DNA of 57,196 nt from an uncultured Lachnospiraceae bacterium (GCA_949502235.1 CATBDC010000021.1:1-57196); one strand, 5' to 3'; positions 41,249 through 49,385 are shown, numbered from the stretch's first letter. Numbers and translations: made by a program. The notes: generated by a model from the letters alone, not told the origin.

Positions 41249-41424
41249 AAAATTCCTTTCTGTAAAAATGTATTTATATATAAGCCGATTTGGAAACATA
41301 CATGGGTAACAGAAAAAACATTTTATAAAAAATCTTTGGATTTTTTGTGTTAGCAATATCACGCTGCGACTGTTTTGACAGGAGCCAATCAGCAAATTTT
41401 TCAAAATTTGCGTTAATCGAGGGT
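41249..41424. other. Intergenic stretch before oriT-like region
   Basis: This holds the mobC ribosome binding site and A/T-rich DNA. I see no gene or clear signal in it. Together with the inverted repeats and operators that follow it makes up the 459-base gap between mobC and blaI. Confidence 0.4.
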
Positions 41425-41532
41425 ATGGGGAGCGAAATCCCCATCAAGTTTGCTGGTATGCAGAAATCCCCAAATGGGGTTTCTGTAATACACGGCGAAT
41501 CTTGCTTTCCCCTTATCCCGAATTTCGGGATA
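41425..41532. other. oriT-like cluster of inverted repeats
   Basis: Three inverted repeats lie in ~110 bases upstream of mobC: ATGGGGA/TCCCCAT (41425-41444), CAGAAATCCCC/GGGGTTTCTG (41461-41485) and TATCCCGAATTTCGGGATA (41514-41532). The clustered hairpins next to mobC are the usual layout of a transfer origin; a nick site cannot be named. Confidence 0.6.
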
Positions 41533-41626
41533 GAGCTTATTCGAGAAATACCACTATGCGTTTTGAATTATTCATCTAATAAAAGTATCTCAGGTTATTA
41601 GTGTTGTGGGAAAATTATATTTTATT

Positions 41627-41661
41627 AAATAACAAGTGTTAACTAATAACAAATATTAACC
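41627..41661. promoter_or_regulatory. Putative BlaI-type operators
   Basis: Two related dyads, AATAACAAGTGTTAAC and AATAACAAATATTAAC (about 41627-41660), lie 47-80 bases before the blaI-like start. TAACA-AG-TGTTA is a perfect inverted repeat. They are placed for autorepression by the BlaI-like protein. Confidence 0.55.
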
Positions 41662-41707
41662 GATATATAATTAGAAATTAAAAATGAAAACGAGAGAGGT
41701 GGGAAAG

Positions 41708-42097
41708 ATGGCAAAACGAGAAACTGCTCCCAGCGAAAGCGAATGGCAGATTATGGAAATACTGTGGAAAAGGAATGCTCCGATGACTTCGCTGGAGGTT
41801 ATTCAGGAGTTACGGCAGCATACGGTTATGACGCCAAGAATGGTAAGAGTTTTAATGAACAGACTGTGCCAGAAAGGACTTCTTAGCTATGTTATAGATG
41901 AACATGATGCGAGAGTTTATATTTATTCTGTTCTGAAAACAAAAGAGGAGTGTCTGGCAGAAAAAAGCAGGCGATTTGCAGACAGTTATTTTGCGGGAAG
42001 CTTTGCCAGTGCGGCTGCGGCGCTATTAAGAAATGCAGACCTGACGGAAGGGCAGATGAAGGAACTGGAAGAAATTCTGGAGAAAAGGAGAAACTGA
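41708..42097 (+). CDS. BlaI/MecI/CopY-family repressor
   Basis: A 129-residue winged-helix repressor: ESEWQIMEILWKRNAPMTSLEVIQEL with 'MTPRMVRVLMNRLCQKGLLSY' as recognition region, then a helical dimerisation domain in which BlaI is cut by its partner protease. ATG 41708 follows GAGGTGGGAAAG; ATG 41684 has no ribosome binding site. It is followed within 3 bases by an M56 protease gene, the usual BlaI-BlaR1 arrangement. No beta-lactamase or PBP gene is nearby, so the controlled target is unknown. Confidence 0.92.
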   Translation: MAKRETAPSESEWQIMEILWKRNAPMTSLEVIQELRQHTVMTPRMVRVLMNRLCQKGLLSYVIDEHDARVYIYSVLKTKEECLAEKSRRFADSYFAGSFASAAAALLRNADLTEGQMKELEEILEKRRN

Positions 42098-42100
42098 GTG

Positions 42101-43360
42101 ATGGCAGGACAAATGACAGAGAATGTGGTGTTAGGCTTTTTGGATTACTGTACCGCTTATATTTCTGTGCTGCTGGGGCGTTGCGTGCTAATTTCCGTCT
42201 TTGTTTTTGCGGTTATTCTTTTGATGCGTTGTGTGTTCTTTCGGAATACTATTTTCCCGAAGGGGATGTTATGGGGACTTCTTCTGATTACGCCTTTTCT
42301 GGGTAAGGTTAGAATTCTCCATGAGATGGATTCATTGGGCGGATTCTTTGTATACTGGGATATTCTTTGTTGTGAGAGGCTGGTTGTCCGGCTGGGTTAT
42401 GTGTTTGGCATAGTCTTATGTGCTGGGGGTATATATTGCAGGCGCAGGCGGTTGAACAGAGTGATACGTCGTATGGAGCAGGAAGAAATCTGTGGGCAAC
42501 AGGTATATATCAATGAATTGCCTGTTACGCCGTTTGCGACGGGATTGATTCATCCCAGGATCGTTATTCCGAGGATTATGAAAGAAAATTTTCAAACAGA
42601 AGAGCTTCAGATAATTCTGCTTCATGAAAGGACGCATATCCATGCAGGACATTTGTGGTTTTATGCGATATGGAATATGCTATGGGTCATTCTGTGGCCG
42701 AATTTGATGTTTATAGTATGCAGACCCTTGTTCCAGGAAGATTTAGAGGATATCTGTGACCGGATTACGATGAAGAAGAGTGGCGGGGGAAGCGAAAGAT
42801 ATGGAAGAATACTTTTGAAAAGCATGAGGATTCTCGATTTTGGAAAAGCGGGTGCATTTGTTACATTTGCGGGGGAACGGGAGTATCGCAGTGTCAGGCA
42901 AAGGTTTCTTAGGATTGCAGGATTTAAACTTTATGGAGACCGCTGGATAAAGTCGTTATGTATGGCAGGAGTGGCTGTGCTAACGGGAATCATTTTATTG
43001 GCGTTGCAGAATTCCTACCCGCGTTATATTGAAGTCAAAGATGTTGTGCTGGCAGATGCTTCAGGGGAAATACTAACAATCCTGCAAGATGGAAGTCAAT
43101 TAAGGGAGGCAGTTTCATGGGATGAGTCAAGGGTTTATATCAATCGCAAAAGCATGGATCAGCTTCTATGGAAGCAGGGAATTGAATTTGAGGAGGATCA
43201 TTTTCAGTTGGGAATCGGAGGTTATACGAAGATACCAGGCATGGGAGATGGAGGAAGTATCGTTGATGTGGACTACAGCGGTCAAAGTCCGGAAATCTGT
43301 ATTCCCTATTACAACAGGGAACATAACCTGACCGCAGAGATTTTCAAACGGATGCCGTAA
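42101..43360 (+). CDS. M56 (BlaR1-like) membrane metallopeptidase
   Basis: A 419-residue membrane protein with about four transmembrane helices. The zinc-protease motif is HERTH in IILLHERTHIHAGHLW, and the intracellular protease domain lies at ~110-260. After a last helix (~287-307) comes only a ~110-residue extracellular tail (YIEVKDVVLADASGEILTIL...). It lacks the penicillin-binding sensor domain of BlaR1, so beta-lactam sensing is unlikely. It would sense some other signal and cleave the BlaI-like repressor encoded just upstream. Start ATG 42101 after AAGGAG. Confidence 0.88.
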   Translation: MAGQMTENVVLGFLDYCTAYISVLLGRCVLISVFVFAVILLMRCVFFRNTIFPKGMLWGLLLITPFLGKVRILHEMDSLGGFFVYWDILCCERLVVRLGYVFGIVLCAGGIYCRRRRLNRVIRRMEQEEICGQQVYINELPVTPFATGLIHPRIVIPRIMKENFQTEELQIILLHERTHIHAGHLWFYAIWNMLWVILWPNLMFIVCRPLFQEDLEDICDRITMKKSGGGSERYGRILLKSMRILDFGKAGAFVTFAGEREYRSVRQRFLRIAGFKLYGDRWIKSLCMAGVAVLTGIILLALQNSYPRYIEVKDVVLADASGEILTILQDGSQLREAVSWDESRVYINRKSMDQLLWKQGIEFEEDHFQLGIGGYTKIPGMGDGGSIVDVDYSGQSPEICIPYYNREHNLTAEIFKRMP

Positions 43361-43406
43361 AAACAGATGTGCATCCTTATAAATTGTAGAGAAGGGAGAA
43401 CTTACA

Positions 43407-44141
43407 ATGAGAATTTATTCAGGAGTGCAAAATCATTTGTTTCATACTTATCAGATGAATCAAAGCGTAAACAAGCAGAATCAGGGAGACGCAGGAATAA
43501 AGAAGAGCGCAGGGAAGGATACGGTTATGATCTCATTACAAGGAAGAAATAATAACCGGATTCAGTCTCTTATGAAGCAGAAGATGGATATTATGGAACA
43601 GAAGGAGACGCTAATGAGTTCAGCAACAAAAGATGGACGTTCTATGGAAATGATTAAATCCCAGTTAGAATCTTATGATAAGCAGCTTGAAAATATTGAC
43701 AAGCAGATTGCGGATGCTATGGCGGAAGATATCAAAAAGCAAGAGGAGAAATTAAAGGAGCAGAAAAACAGTAAGCCAAAAACAAAAGAAGAAATTCAGA
43801 ATCAGAAGCTGGCGGATATTGCCAATCTGTCTAACGGATTAAAGCAGGCAGAGACAGTCGAAGGCGTACAGTCGAGAGTGGATGGTGAAGCCAGAGTATT
43901 AGAATCTGAAATTGAACTGGACAGGATGCATGATCCTTTGGGGGAAGTGTCGGCAGAAAAAGAGAAGAAACTTTCAGAACTGAAAGAAAAATCGGCAGAG
44001 CTGATGGCGGTGGTTGGAAAGAAAGTATCAGAGACGGCAGAAAATATAAAGAAAAATAGTGAAATAAGCATTGCTGAAGAAGAGGCAGACGAAGAGGCAA
44101 ATGAAGAGACAGATGAAGATTTTACTAATATTTGTCCATAA
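43407..44141 (+). CDS. Hypothetical coiled-coil protein
   Basis: A 244-residue hydrophilic protein without signal peptide. Residues ~55-120 are a strong coiled coil (KQKMDIMEQKETLM, QLESYDKQLENIDKQIADAM), followed by a Lys/Glu-rich segment, another helix and a very acidic tail (EEEADEEANEETDED). I do not recognise a family. ATG 43407 follows AAGGGAG. It sits 46 bases after the M56 protease gene and may be part of the regulated operon. Confidence 0.7.
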   Translation: MRIYSGVQNHLFHTYQMNQSVNKQNQGDAGIKKSAGKDTVMISLQGRNNNRIQSLMKQKMDIMEQKETLMSSATKDGRSMEMIKSQLESYDKQLENIDKQIADAMAEDIKKQEEKLKEQKNSKPKTKEEIQNQKLADIANLSNGLKQAETVEGVQSRVDGEARVLESEIELDRMHDPLGEVSAEKEKKLSELKEKSAELMAVVGKKVSETAENIKKNSEISIAEEEADEEANEETDEDFTNICP

Positions 44142-44196
44142 TATCAGTAAAAATCAAATATATGTCGAAGATAGATATAAATTTGGAAAGGATCTC

Positions 44197-45280
44197 ATGA
44201 AAAATCATTTAGAACATTATGTAAATAAAGATGTGTTGGGGGAATCATACGATGTGAGTACAGGGTATTACATATACAAAAAATGAGTGGATAAAAGAAA
44301 CTAAGGCTATAAAACCAATTCGGGAGAGTAATATAGCAAACTCATTGCAGGGAATTCGTTTGCCGGATGAAATGCGGGTGGATACAATAGTGCTTCATGT
44401 GGACGAAAATATTCCGCTTACGCCCACAGCATCAAAGCATAAAAAAGAGGACTGTGTTGTGGTACTTAAGGAAAAGTATTTTTTAGATAATATTGATCAA
44501 TATTTGGGTATCTTTGAACAATATGCAAAAGGCGAGATGAGTACATATGACTTTCATGGTTATATAGCCGGTGCGGGAAAAGCGGTATCCTGGGCTTTGG
44601 ATAGGAGCCTTACTTATGGTGTGAGTCTTTTTAATGCCGCGTACAGTCTTGCGGACGAAATGAAAGAGAACATAAAAAATGGAGTTGCAAACACTTTGGA
44701 TAATCTGAAAACAAAATTTCGCATTGAGGGAAAAGATTTCACATATAAGCGGCTCTCGGAGATTCAAAAAACGGGAAACTATATACAGACAATGATAGGA
44801 GGAAACAGTCCTTGTGGTTATGAGGATTATATGAGGATGGGAATGGCAAGGGTATATGCTTATAAGCCTGAACTGAAACTGACAGAGACACAGGCAGAGC
44901 TCCTGAGTACAGCAGCTGAAAGAAGAATCAACCAAAGGCTGGAAGAGAATAGAAAGTGGATGAATATTGCTGCATTAGAGGAACAAAACAGCCGCTGGAA
45001 AGGATATTATATAGGAGGGAGCGTTGCAGTTGCATCAAATGCACATATTATTTCAGAAACTATGAAAGCCTTTTCAGAGATGGATCCATTTGATAATAAT
45101 TCGATTGAAAAAGCAGTACTCAGATATCAGGAATTATTAAAACCTTGGAATGAGCGGTGTGCGAAGTATATAGCAACACAGTTACCTGGATATGCAAGAG
45201 GTTATGTTCAGGAAAAAGCAATAGATTCGCGAAAAGCATTTTATTCGTATTGGAATTACAATCCATTGAGCGCTTTTTAA
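44197..45280 (+). pseudogene. Hypothetical gene with a probable one-base frameshift
   Basis: The intact frame 44345-45280 (311 codons from a TTG without ribosome binding site) continues upstream open to 44258. A second frame from ATG 44197 (GGAAAG upstream) reads MKNHLEHYVNKDVLGESYDV, then STG, and closes by 44286. Removing one G from the GGG at 44263-44265 would join them as ...DVSTG-ITYTKNEWIKETKAIK..., giving a ~360-residue protein. It is soluble and helical, of unknown family. The shift could be a real mutation or a sequencing error. Confidence 0.6.
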
Positions 45281-45963
45281 CTTAACAAGAATCCGTAAAG
45301 TCTGACTTTCTGCCGGGAAGGCAGGGACAACTTGCTTGAAATGGCAAAAGCTAATTAGTGTACTGATTTTGAAGTTAAATATGTAAGGCCTTGCTGAAAA
45401 AAAACAGCTTTTTACTGCAAGGTCTATTTGTATTACCAATAGCCATCTGTGATCAGCTGTAGGGGTTTGATTCATGGATGACTTTCTCTTTTTGCAGCAA
45501 TAAGACAATATGTGTTGTCAAAAAAATCAGATTTCTTCTGTGGCATTATGCCGGACATAAAAACATATTATTATACTGTTTAAAACCGTATCAAAATACA
45601 TATATCTGCTATGTCCTGCAATATGGCAGATATAAAATTTGCAGACGGACAGTAAAAAAGAGAACCAGTCTGATATTACCGTACATTTTGAATAGCCATT
45701 CTTATATGAAAAACGTCAAGAAGCGTGATAAGCGTCTTGGCGTTTTGTTTTTTGCAGACATTTTTCGACAAAGTGGCAAGTGCCGTTCCTCGCCTTTCCA
45801 TCCGCATGAAAACGGATGAAGGGAGGAAAAAGATACGCCGGAAAAAATATAGGAAATTTTTGCGAAACTTCGATTATTTCCGTAAAACCGGTTCTCCTAG
45901 GTATGAAAGGGAGAATCAGGCACTTTTTACTATGGCTTTTAAGCAGAGGGGAGGTGATCCCCT
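45281..45963 (+). other. Long intergenic region before sigma factor gene
   Basis: These 683 bases hold no gene I can support. Two hairpins are visible: CCTTGC...GCAAGG around 45393-45422, and AAAACGTCAAGA with TCTTGGCGTTTT (45711-45750) followed by GTTTTTT, a good intrinsic terminator. The last 200 bases are A/T- and G-rich leader sequence ending in GGGGAGGTGATCC, the ribosome binding site of the sigma factor. Confidence 0.55.
45711..45754 (+). terminator. Terminator upstream of sigma factor gene
   Basis: AAAACGTCAAGA pairs with TCTTGGCGTTTT, allowing one G-T pair, and is followed by GTTTTTTG. Conjugative elements of the Tn916 class often carry such an attenuating hairpin ahead of their regulator genes; that role here is an inference. 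Confidence 0.7.
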
Positions 45964-46374
45964 TTGGAATTGTCGAAGAAAGAAAAGGATATTGTGCGGA
46001 GAAAATTCTGTAAATATTGCATTCAGGTTATGGAAGGCGAGGCGCGATATTATTTGCGCCAGTTGGAAAAACAGCAGGAACGGGAGGTGTGTTTCTCGGA
46101 TCTGACGCCGGAACAGAAAAGCCAGCTAAAGGCATACGACGAGTTGTTGGAAATGAATTATTTTCAGGTAATGGATGTAGATGTGCCAGTCCGTGATGAA
46201 GATATCAGTGACGCCCTGAAAAAACTTCCGGAGCGAAAACGCATGATTATACTTATGGCTTTTTTCTTGGATATGACGGAACAGGAAATTGCCGACTATT
46301 ATCATTTGGTGCAGAGTACCGTGCATTATCACAAAACGCAGTCTTTGCGGATGTTAAAGAATATTTTGGAGTAA
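45964..46374 (+). CDS. Sigma-70-family RNA polymerase sigma factor (Tn916 Orf7-like)
   Basis: A 136-residue small sigma-like protein. The C-terminal ~55 residues form region 4 with its helix-turn-helix (ALKKLPERKRMIILMAFFLDMTEQEIADYYHLVQSTVHYHKTQSLRML). The N-terminal part corresponds to the short helical region seen in Tn916 Orf7 relatives, which activate excision and transfer genes. Start TTG 45964 lies 7 bases after GGGGAGGTGAT. It is followed 5 bases later by the Orf8-like gene, the same order as in Tn916-type elements. Confidence 0.88.
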   Translation: MELSKKEKDIVRRKFCKYCIQVMEGEARYYLRQLEKQQEREVCFSDLTPEQKSQLKAYDELLEMNYFQVMDVDVPVRDEDISDALKKLPERKRMIILMAFFLDMTEQEIADYYHLVQSTVHYHKTQSLRMLKNILE

Positions 46375-46379
46375 TACAT

Positions 46380-46619
46380 ATGGAGAGCAAGAAATACAGA
46401 GAGCCGGTTGAGTTTGATCTGATTCAGGCGGCGATACAGGGTGACGCTGATTCTATTAACCAGATCATTGCATATTTTCAGCCATATATCAATGCCAGAT
46501 GCCGGAGGAAGTTTGTGGACGAATTCGGGCATGAGCAGTATGTGACGGATGAATACATGAAGCGGCGGCTGGAAACAAAACTTATAACAAAAATTTTGGA
46601 TTTTAAAATCCGGGTCTGA
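46380..46619 (+). CDS. Tn916 Orf8-like helix-turn-helix protein
   Basis: A 79-residue protein matching the small helix-turn-helix family typical of Tn916-like elements: EFDLIQAAIQGDADSINQIIAYFQPYINARC, then EYVTDEYMKRRLETKLITKILDFKI. It pairs with the preceding sigma-like protein in regulating the element. ATG 46380 follows TTGGAG at the end of the previous gene. Confidence 0.85.
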   Translation: MESKKYREPVEFDLIQAAIQGDADSINQIIAYFQPYINARCRRKFVDEFGHEQYVTDEYMKRRLETKLITKILDFKIRV

Positions 46620-47075
46620 TCATTCCAGGCAGAAAGCCCTTTCTATCTATCGGGGTGAGACAGGCAAGAGGTGTACCTTGACAATTTTATATTGAGAATC
46701 CTGCAGGACGTATGGAGCAGTGGAGCTATGTAATGGATACGCCATGACTACCTGTGCTTATGACTTTGCGACATCATGTCGCAAAGTTATGGGCATTGGA
46801 AATGAAGGAATGCCGGTTCGGGCATTGAAGTAAAGGTACGAGCGACAGATATTTGATTATGGGCGAAGATTGGGAACTTTGCGGCGATGATACTGTTTCT
46901 GATAATGATACTTCCGGAGATAGGCTGATCCGGTCTGAAAAGATTGCGATACAATCTGAAAACATCCTGATTATGACAATATTTTGAGAAATAGCGAACT
47001 GTTTTCAGTATGTTATGGCAAATGGGCTATACCCGATAGCCGACTACAGGGGAAATATTTCGAGGAGGATGGAAA
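46620..47075 (+). other. Intergenic region before excisionase
   Basis: A 456-base gap. It contains the 25-base dyad at 46763-46787 and TTGACA at about 46678 without a clear -10. A 42-codon open frame from about 46859 shows no family features. Similar non-coding gaps precede xis in Tn916-type elements and are thought to hold regulatory sites. Confidence 0.45.
46763..46787. promoter_or_regulatory. 25-bp perfect dyad
   Basis: ACTTTGCGACAT and ATGTCGCAAAGT are exact 12-bp inverted repeats separated by one C (46775). There is no T-tract on either side. It is more like an operator than a terminator. Confidence 0.6.
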
Positions 47076-47264
47076 ATGAAACGTAACGTAAGTAAAAAAC
47101 GCTTTGTTCGATACAAAGAAGGAGCAGAGCTATATAGCATGTGTCAGAGAAAGTTTCAGCAAATGGCGAAAGATGCAAATGCTATTTATAAAGTAGATAA
47201 ACTGGTATTGGTAAACTGTGATATTTTTGAAGAATACCTGGAGACATTCAGAGTCAGGGAATAG
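47076..47264 (+). CDS. xis: Excisionase-like protein (DUF6462/Xis type)
   Basis: A 62-residue basic protein with the winged-helix sequence typical of Firmicute element excisionases: KKRFVRYKEGAELYSMCQRKFQQMAKDANAIYKVDKLVLVNCDIFEEYLETF. Such proteins bend DNA at att sites and direct the integrase toward excision. ATG 47076 follows GAGGAGG. It lies 320 bases before the integrase with a small ribbon-helix-helix gene between them. Confidence 0.88.
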   Translation: MKRNVSKKRFVRYKEGAELYSMCQRKFQQMAKDANAIYKVDKLVLVNCDIFEEYLETFRVRE

Positions 47265-47312
47265 TACAGAATAGTGATTTTGCATAAAATATTTTTTGTC
47301 AGACTAAAAGAC

Positions 47313-47341
47313 TTGATTTTCTGTCTTGCAAAAAGTATAAT
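47313..47341 (+). promoter_or_regulatory. Promoter for the RHH-integrase unit
   Basis: TTGATT (47313-47318), 17-base spacer, TATAAT (47336-47341), 31 bases before the small RHH gene. Confidence 0.75.
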
Positions 47342-47371
47342 GGTAATAGTTATGAATGGGGGTGCATATAG

Positions 47372-47539
47372 ATGGCAAAAATGGGACGGCCGAAAAAGGA
47401 GTTCCCTAAACGGAAGTCGATAACAATACGGCTTTCTGATAGCGAATACGAAAAGTTCATTCAGTATGCTGCCAGTCATAATTTGACCATGACACAGGCG
47501 ATTGTGAAAGGTATGGAGTTATTATACCAGAATTCATAG
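47372..47539 (+). CDS. Small ribbon-helix-helix (CopG/Arc-like) protein
   Basis: A 55-residue protein, MAKMGRPKKEFPKRKSITIR followed by LSDSEYEKFIQYAASHNLTMTQAI. The basic N-terminal arm, a beta strand (KSITIRLS) and two helices are the layout of Arc/CopG-type DNA-binding proteins. ATG 47372 has GGGGGTG upstream. It lies 47 bases before the integrase and shares its promoter, so it may repress int expression (inference). Confidence 0.8.
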   Translation: MAKMGRPKKEFPKRKSITIRLSDSEYEKFIQYAASHNLTMTQAIVKGMELLYQNS

Positions 47540-47586
47540 AGCCTTATGTGCTTGCAGAATCTCTTACCATATATAAAGGAGCAGAG

Positions 47587-48828
47587 ATGGCAAAAGCAAG
47601 AAAAGATAACAAAGGCAGAGCATTACGGAAAGGAGAAAGCCAACGGACAGAGGATATGAGGTATGTCTACACGTACACAGATCCTTTTGGAAAAAGGCGT
47701 TATATTTACGCAAATGATTTGAGGTCGCTTCGTGAAAAAGAAGATAAGCTGTTAAAGGATCAGCTTGATGGACTGGATGTTTATGCAGCGGGAAATGCAG
47801 ATCTGAACTTTGTTTTTGACCGGTATCTATCGACAAAGACGGATCTGCGGAAAACAACCTATGCAAATTACAAGTATATGTATGATCATTTTGTGAGGGA
47901 GGAATTTGGCAGGCGAAAGATCGGAGAAATAAAGTATTCAGATGTATTGTATTTTTATTATCATTTGCTGAATGAGAAGAATCTGCAGATAAATACATTA
48001 GAAACGATACATACGGTGCTACATCCGACATTCCAGTTAGCAGTTCGGGATGCGATTATCCGTATCAATCCCAGTGACGGCGTGATGGCACAGGTTAAGA
48101 AAAAGCCGGGAAGAAATCATGGAGTAAGACATGCGTTGACATTGGAACAGCAGCGGGCATTTATAGAGTATACCAGGAATAGTCCGCTATATTGTCATTG
48201 GGCGCCGTTATTTACAGTGTTGCTTGGAACAGGCGGGCGCATTGGAGAAATTATCGGATTAAGATGGCAGGATCTTGATTTTGAGAACAGGATGATCAGT
48301 ATTAATCACAGTATTGTATACTATCCATTACCTGGATCAAAAAAGCGGACGAGCGTCTTGCAGGTGTCTTTGCCGAAGACAGAGGCAGGTACCCGGATCA
48401 TTCCTATGTTAGATACGGTGTATGATGCTTTGCAGGAAGAACACGAAGCGCAGGAAGAAAATGGATTTAACTGTACAGAGATTGATGGCATGACCGGGTT
48501 TGTGTTTTGTAACCGATTTGGGAATGTACACAATCCACAGACAATTAATCGGACGATCAGGCGTATATCAGAGAATTACAATGCAGAAGAAATTTTGCAG
48601 GCGAAAAAGGAGAGAAGGCAGCCAGTTATATTGCCGCATTTTTCCTGTCATCATTTAAGGCATACATTCTGCACAAGGTTCTGTGAACAGGAAACAAATA
48701 TCAAAGTAATTCAGTCTATCATGGGCCATGCTAATATAGAGACTACGATGGACATATATGCCGAAGTTACAGATACGAAAAAAACGGAATCAATGAAGAA
48801 TTTAGCAGAAAAATACGATGTATTTTAG
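47587..48828 (+). CDS. int: Tyrosine recombinase / integrase (Tn916 Int-like)
   Basis: A 413-residue site-specific recombinase. The N-terminal ~65 residues (YVYTYTDPFGKRRYIYANDLRSLREKE) form an arm-DNA-binding AP2-like domain. Residues ~75-180 are the SAM-like core-binding domain. The catalytic domain shows the first Arg in GTGGRIGEIIGLRWQDLDF, His and Arg in CHHLRHTF, His in SIMGHANIETT and the nucleophile Tyr in MDIYAEV. ATG 47587 has AAAGGAG 6 bases upstream; the frame from 47548 adds residues without such a site. It is the last gene before the right junction, as usual. Confidence 0.95.
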   Translation: MAKARKDNKGRALRKGESQRTEDMRYVYTYTDPFGKRRYIYANDLRSLREKEDKLLKDQLDGLDVYAAGNADLNFVFDRYLSTKTDLRKTTYANYKYMYDHFVREEFGRRKIGEIKYSDVLYFYYHLLNEKNLQINTLETIHTVLHPTFQLAVRDAIIRINPSDGVMAQVKKKPGRNHGVRHALTLEQQRAFIEYTRNSPLYCHWAPLFTVLLGTGGRIGEIIGLRWQDLDFENRMISINHSIVYYPLPGSKKRTSVLQVSLPKTEAGTRIIPMLDTVYDALQEEHEAQEENGFNCTEIDGMTGFVFCNRFGNVHNPQTINRTIRRISENYNAEEILQAKKERRQPVILPHFSCHHLRHTFCTRFCEQETNIKVIQSIMGHANIETTMDIYAEVTDTKKTESMKNLAEKYDVF

Positions 48829-48869
48829 AAGAGAGTCCTTTAAGTGGGGCTCATGTAACAAAAAAGAGT

Positions 48870-48889
48870 TTTTGCAACAAAATTGCAAC
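48870..48889. repeat. Integrase arm-type repeats near attR
   Basis: Exact copy of the 20-mer TTTTGCAACAAAATTGCAAC found near attL. GCAAC recurs at 48874 and 48885, an 11-base period as at the left end. Related ATAATGC motifs follow at 48911-48930. Confidence 0.7.
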
Positions 48890-48994
48890 GAATTTTGAAA
48901 TAACAGTACATTATAATGCGTGATAATGCATTGGCAAAAACAGTTGAAAACGGCTTAAATACGGGATAATACTGAATAATGCTTTAACTCAAAC

Positions 48995-49062
48995 GGTATT
49001 CCCGACAATGAAGTCCCTCGATAAGTAGACATCCGAAAAACCCAGTGTTTATCAGGGGTTGC
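48995..49062. other. attR with displaced lysS 3' end
   Basis: GTATTCCCGACAATGAAGTC followed by CCTCGATAAGTAG codes [10 protein letters not shown] and stop: the exact C-terminus of LysS with different synonymous codons from 34441-34474. Downstream, CCAGTGTTTATCAGGGGTTG parallels the sequence after lysS. It is a displaced chromosomal lysS tail or the attL of a second, adjoining element. Confidence 0.85.
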
Positions 49063-49092
49063 GAGATTCCCCAAAGGCTTCAAAATACACAT

Positions 49093-49111
49093 TTACATCA
49101 AACTTACATCA
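49093..49111. repeat. 11-base-phased TTACATCA repeats
   Basis: TTACATCA at 49093-49100 and 49104-49111. The spacing equals the 11-base period of the first element's arm sites and lies at a comparable distance from its lysS tail. Probable arm-type sites of a second integrase. Confidence 0.5.
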
Positions 49112-49207
49112 TTTGATGCAGAAAGTTGTGCAGAGGTCAAAAAATCGCACATTTTGTATAGATATACGGATTGTAACAAATGAAATATGCGAATTATAAT
49201 TAAAAAG

Positions 49208-49252
49208 GGCTTGCAGAATTATCCAATCGGAGATTTTGCAAGCCTTCTTTTT
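49208..49252 (+). terminator. Intrinsic terminator
   Basis: GGCTTGCA (49208-49215) pairs with TGCAAGCC (49237-49244), followed by TTCTTTTTG. It lies in the 557-base gene-free stretch 48829-49385, which otherwise holds att and arm sequences. No gene directly precedes it, so it may end readthrough from the first element. Confidence 0.75.
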
Positions 49253-49385
49253 GTTGCCATATATCCAGAGAAAATTAGCAGTGTAAAGTTTCAAGGGTGT
49301 TTACAATACTGTGAAAATGTGTGATAATTACATCGTAGTTTATTGCTCCGATATGAAAGATATTTCATATAAAGGAGGAACAACA

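Larger units (their letters stand above)
34450..49010. mobile_element. Integrated mobilisable/conjugative-type element in lysS 3' end
   Basis: About 14.6 kb lies between the two lysS tails. The content is typical of Lachnospiraceae integrative elements: parA-parB-repA at one end; Tn916-type sigma factor, HTH regulator, excisionase and tyrosine integrase at the other; MobC and an oriT-like region in between. There is no relaxase, coupling protein or VirB4-like ATPase, so it is either a reduced ICE or an IME that needs help in trans. Exact ends are set only to within ~20 bases because crossover occurs in shared sequence. Confidence 0.85.

Noticed and set aside
42101-43360. Beta-lactam resistance regulon
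   Set aside because: The M56 protein has no penicillin-binding sensor domain, and no beta-lactamase or PBP gene is present.
45725-46105. 126-codon frame overlapping the sigma factor gene
   Set aside because: It begins in the terminator region, is Arg/Lys-rich without structure, and is overlapped by the well-supported sigma-like gene.
46859-46987. 42-codon open frame before xis
   Set aside because: It has no ribosome binding site and no similarity I can recognise; noted only as part of the intergenic region.
34450-49010. Prophage
   Set aside because: An integrase and XRE regulator are present, but there are no capsid, tail, terminase or lysis genes. parAB-repA, mobC and Tn916-type regulators fit an integrative element instead.
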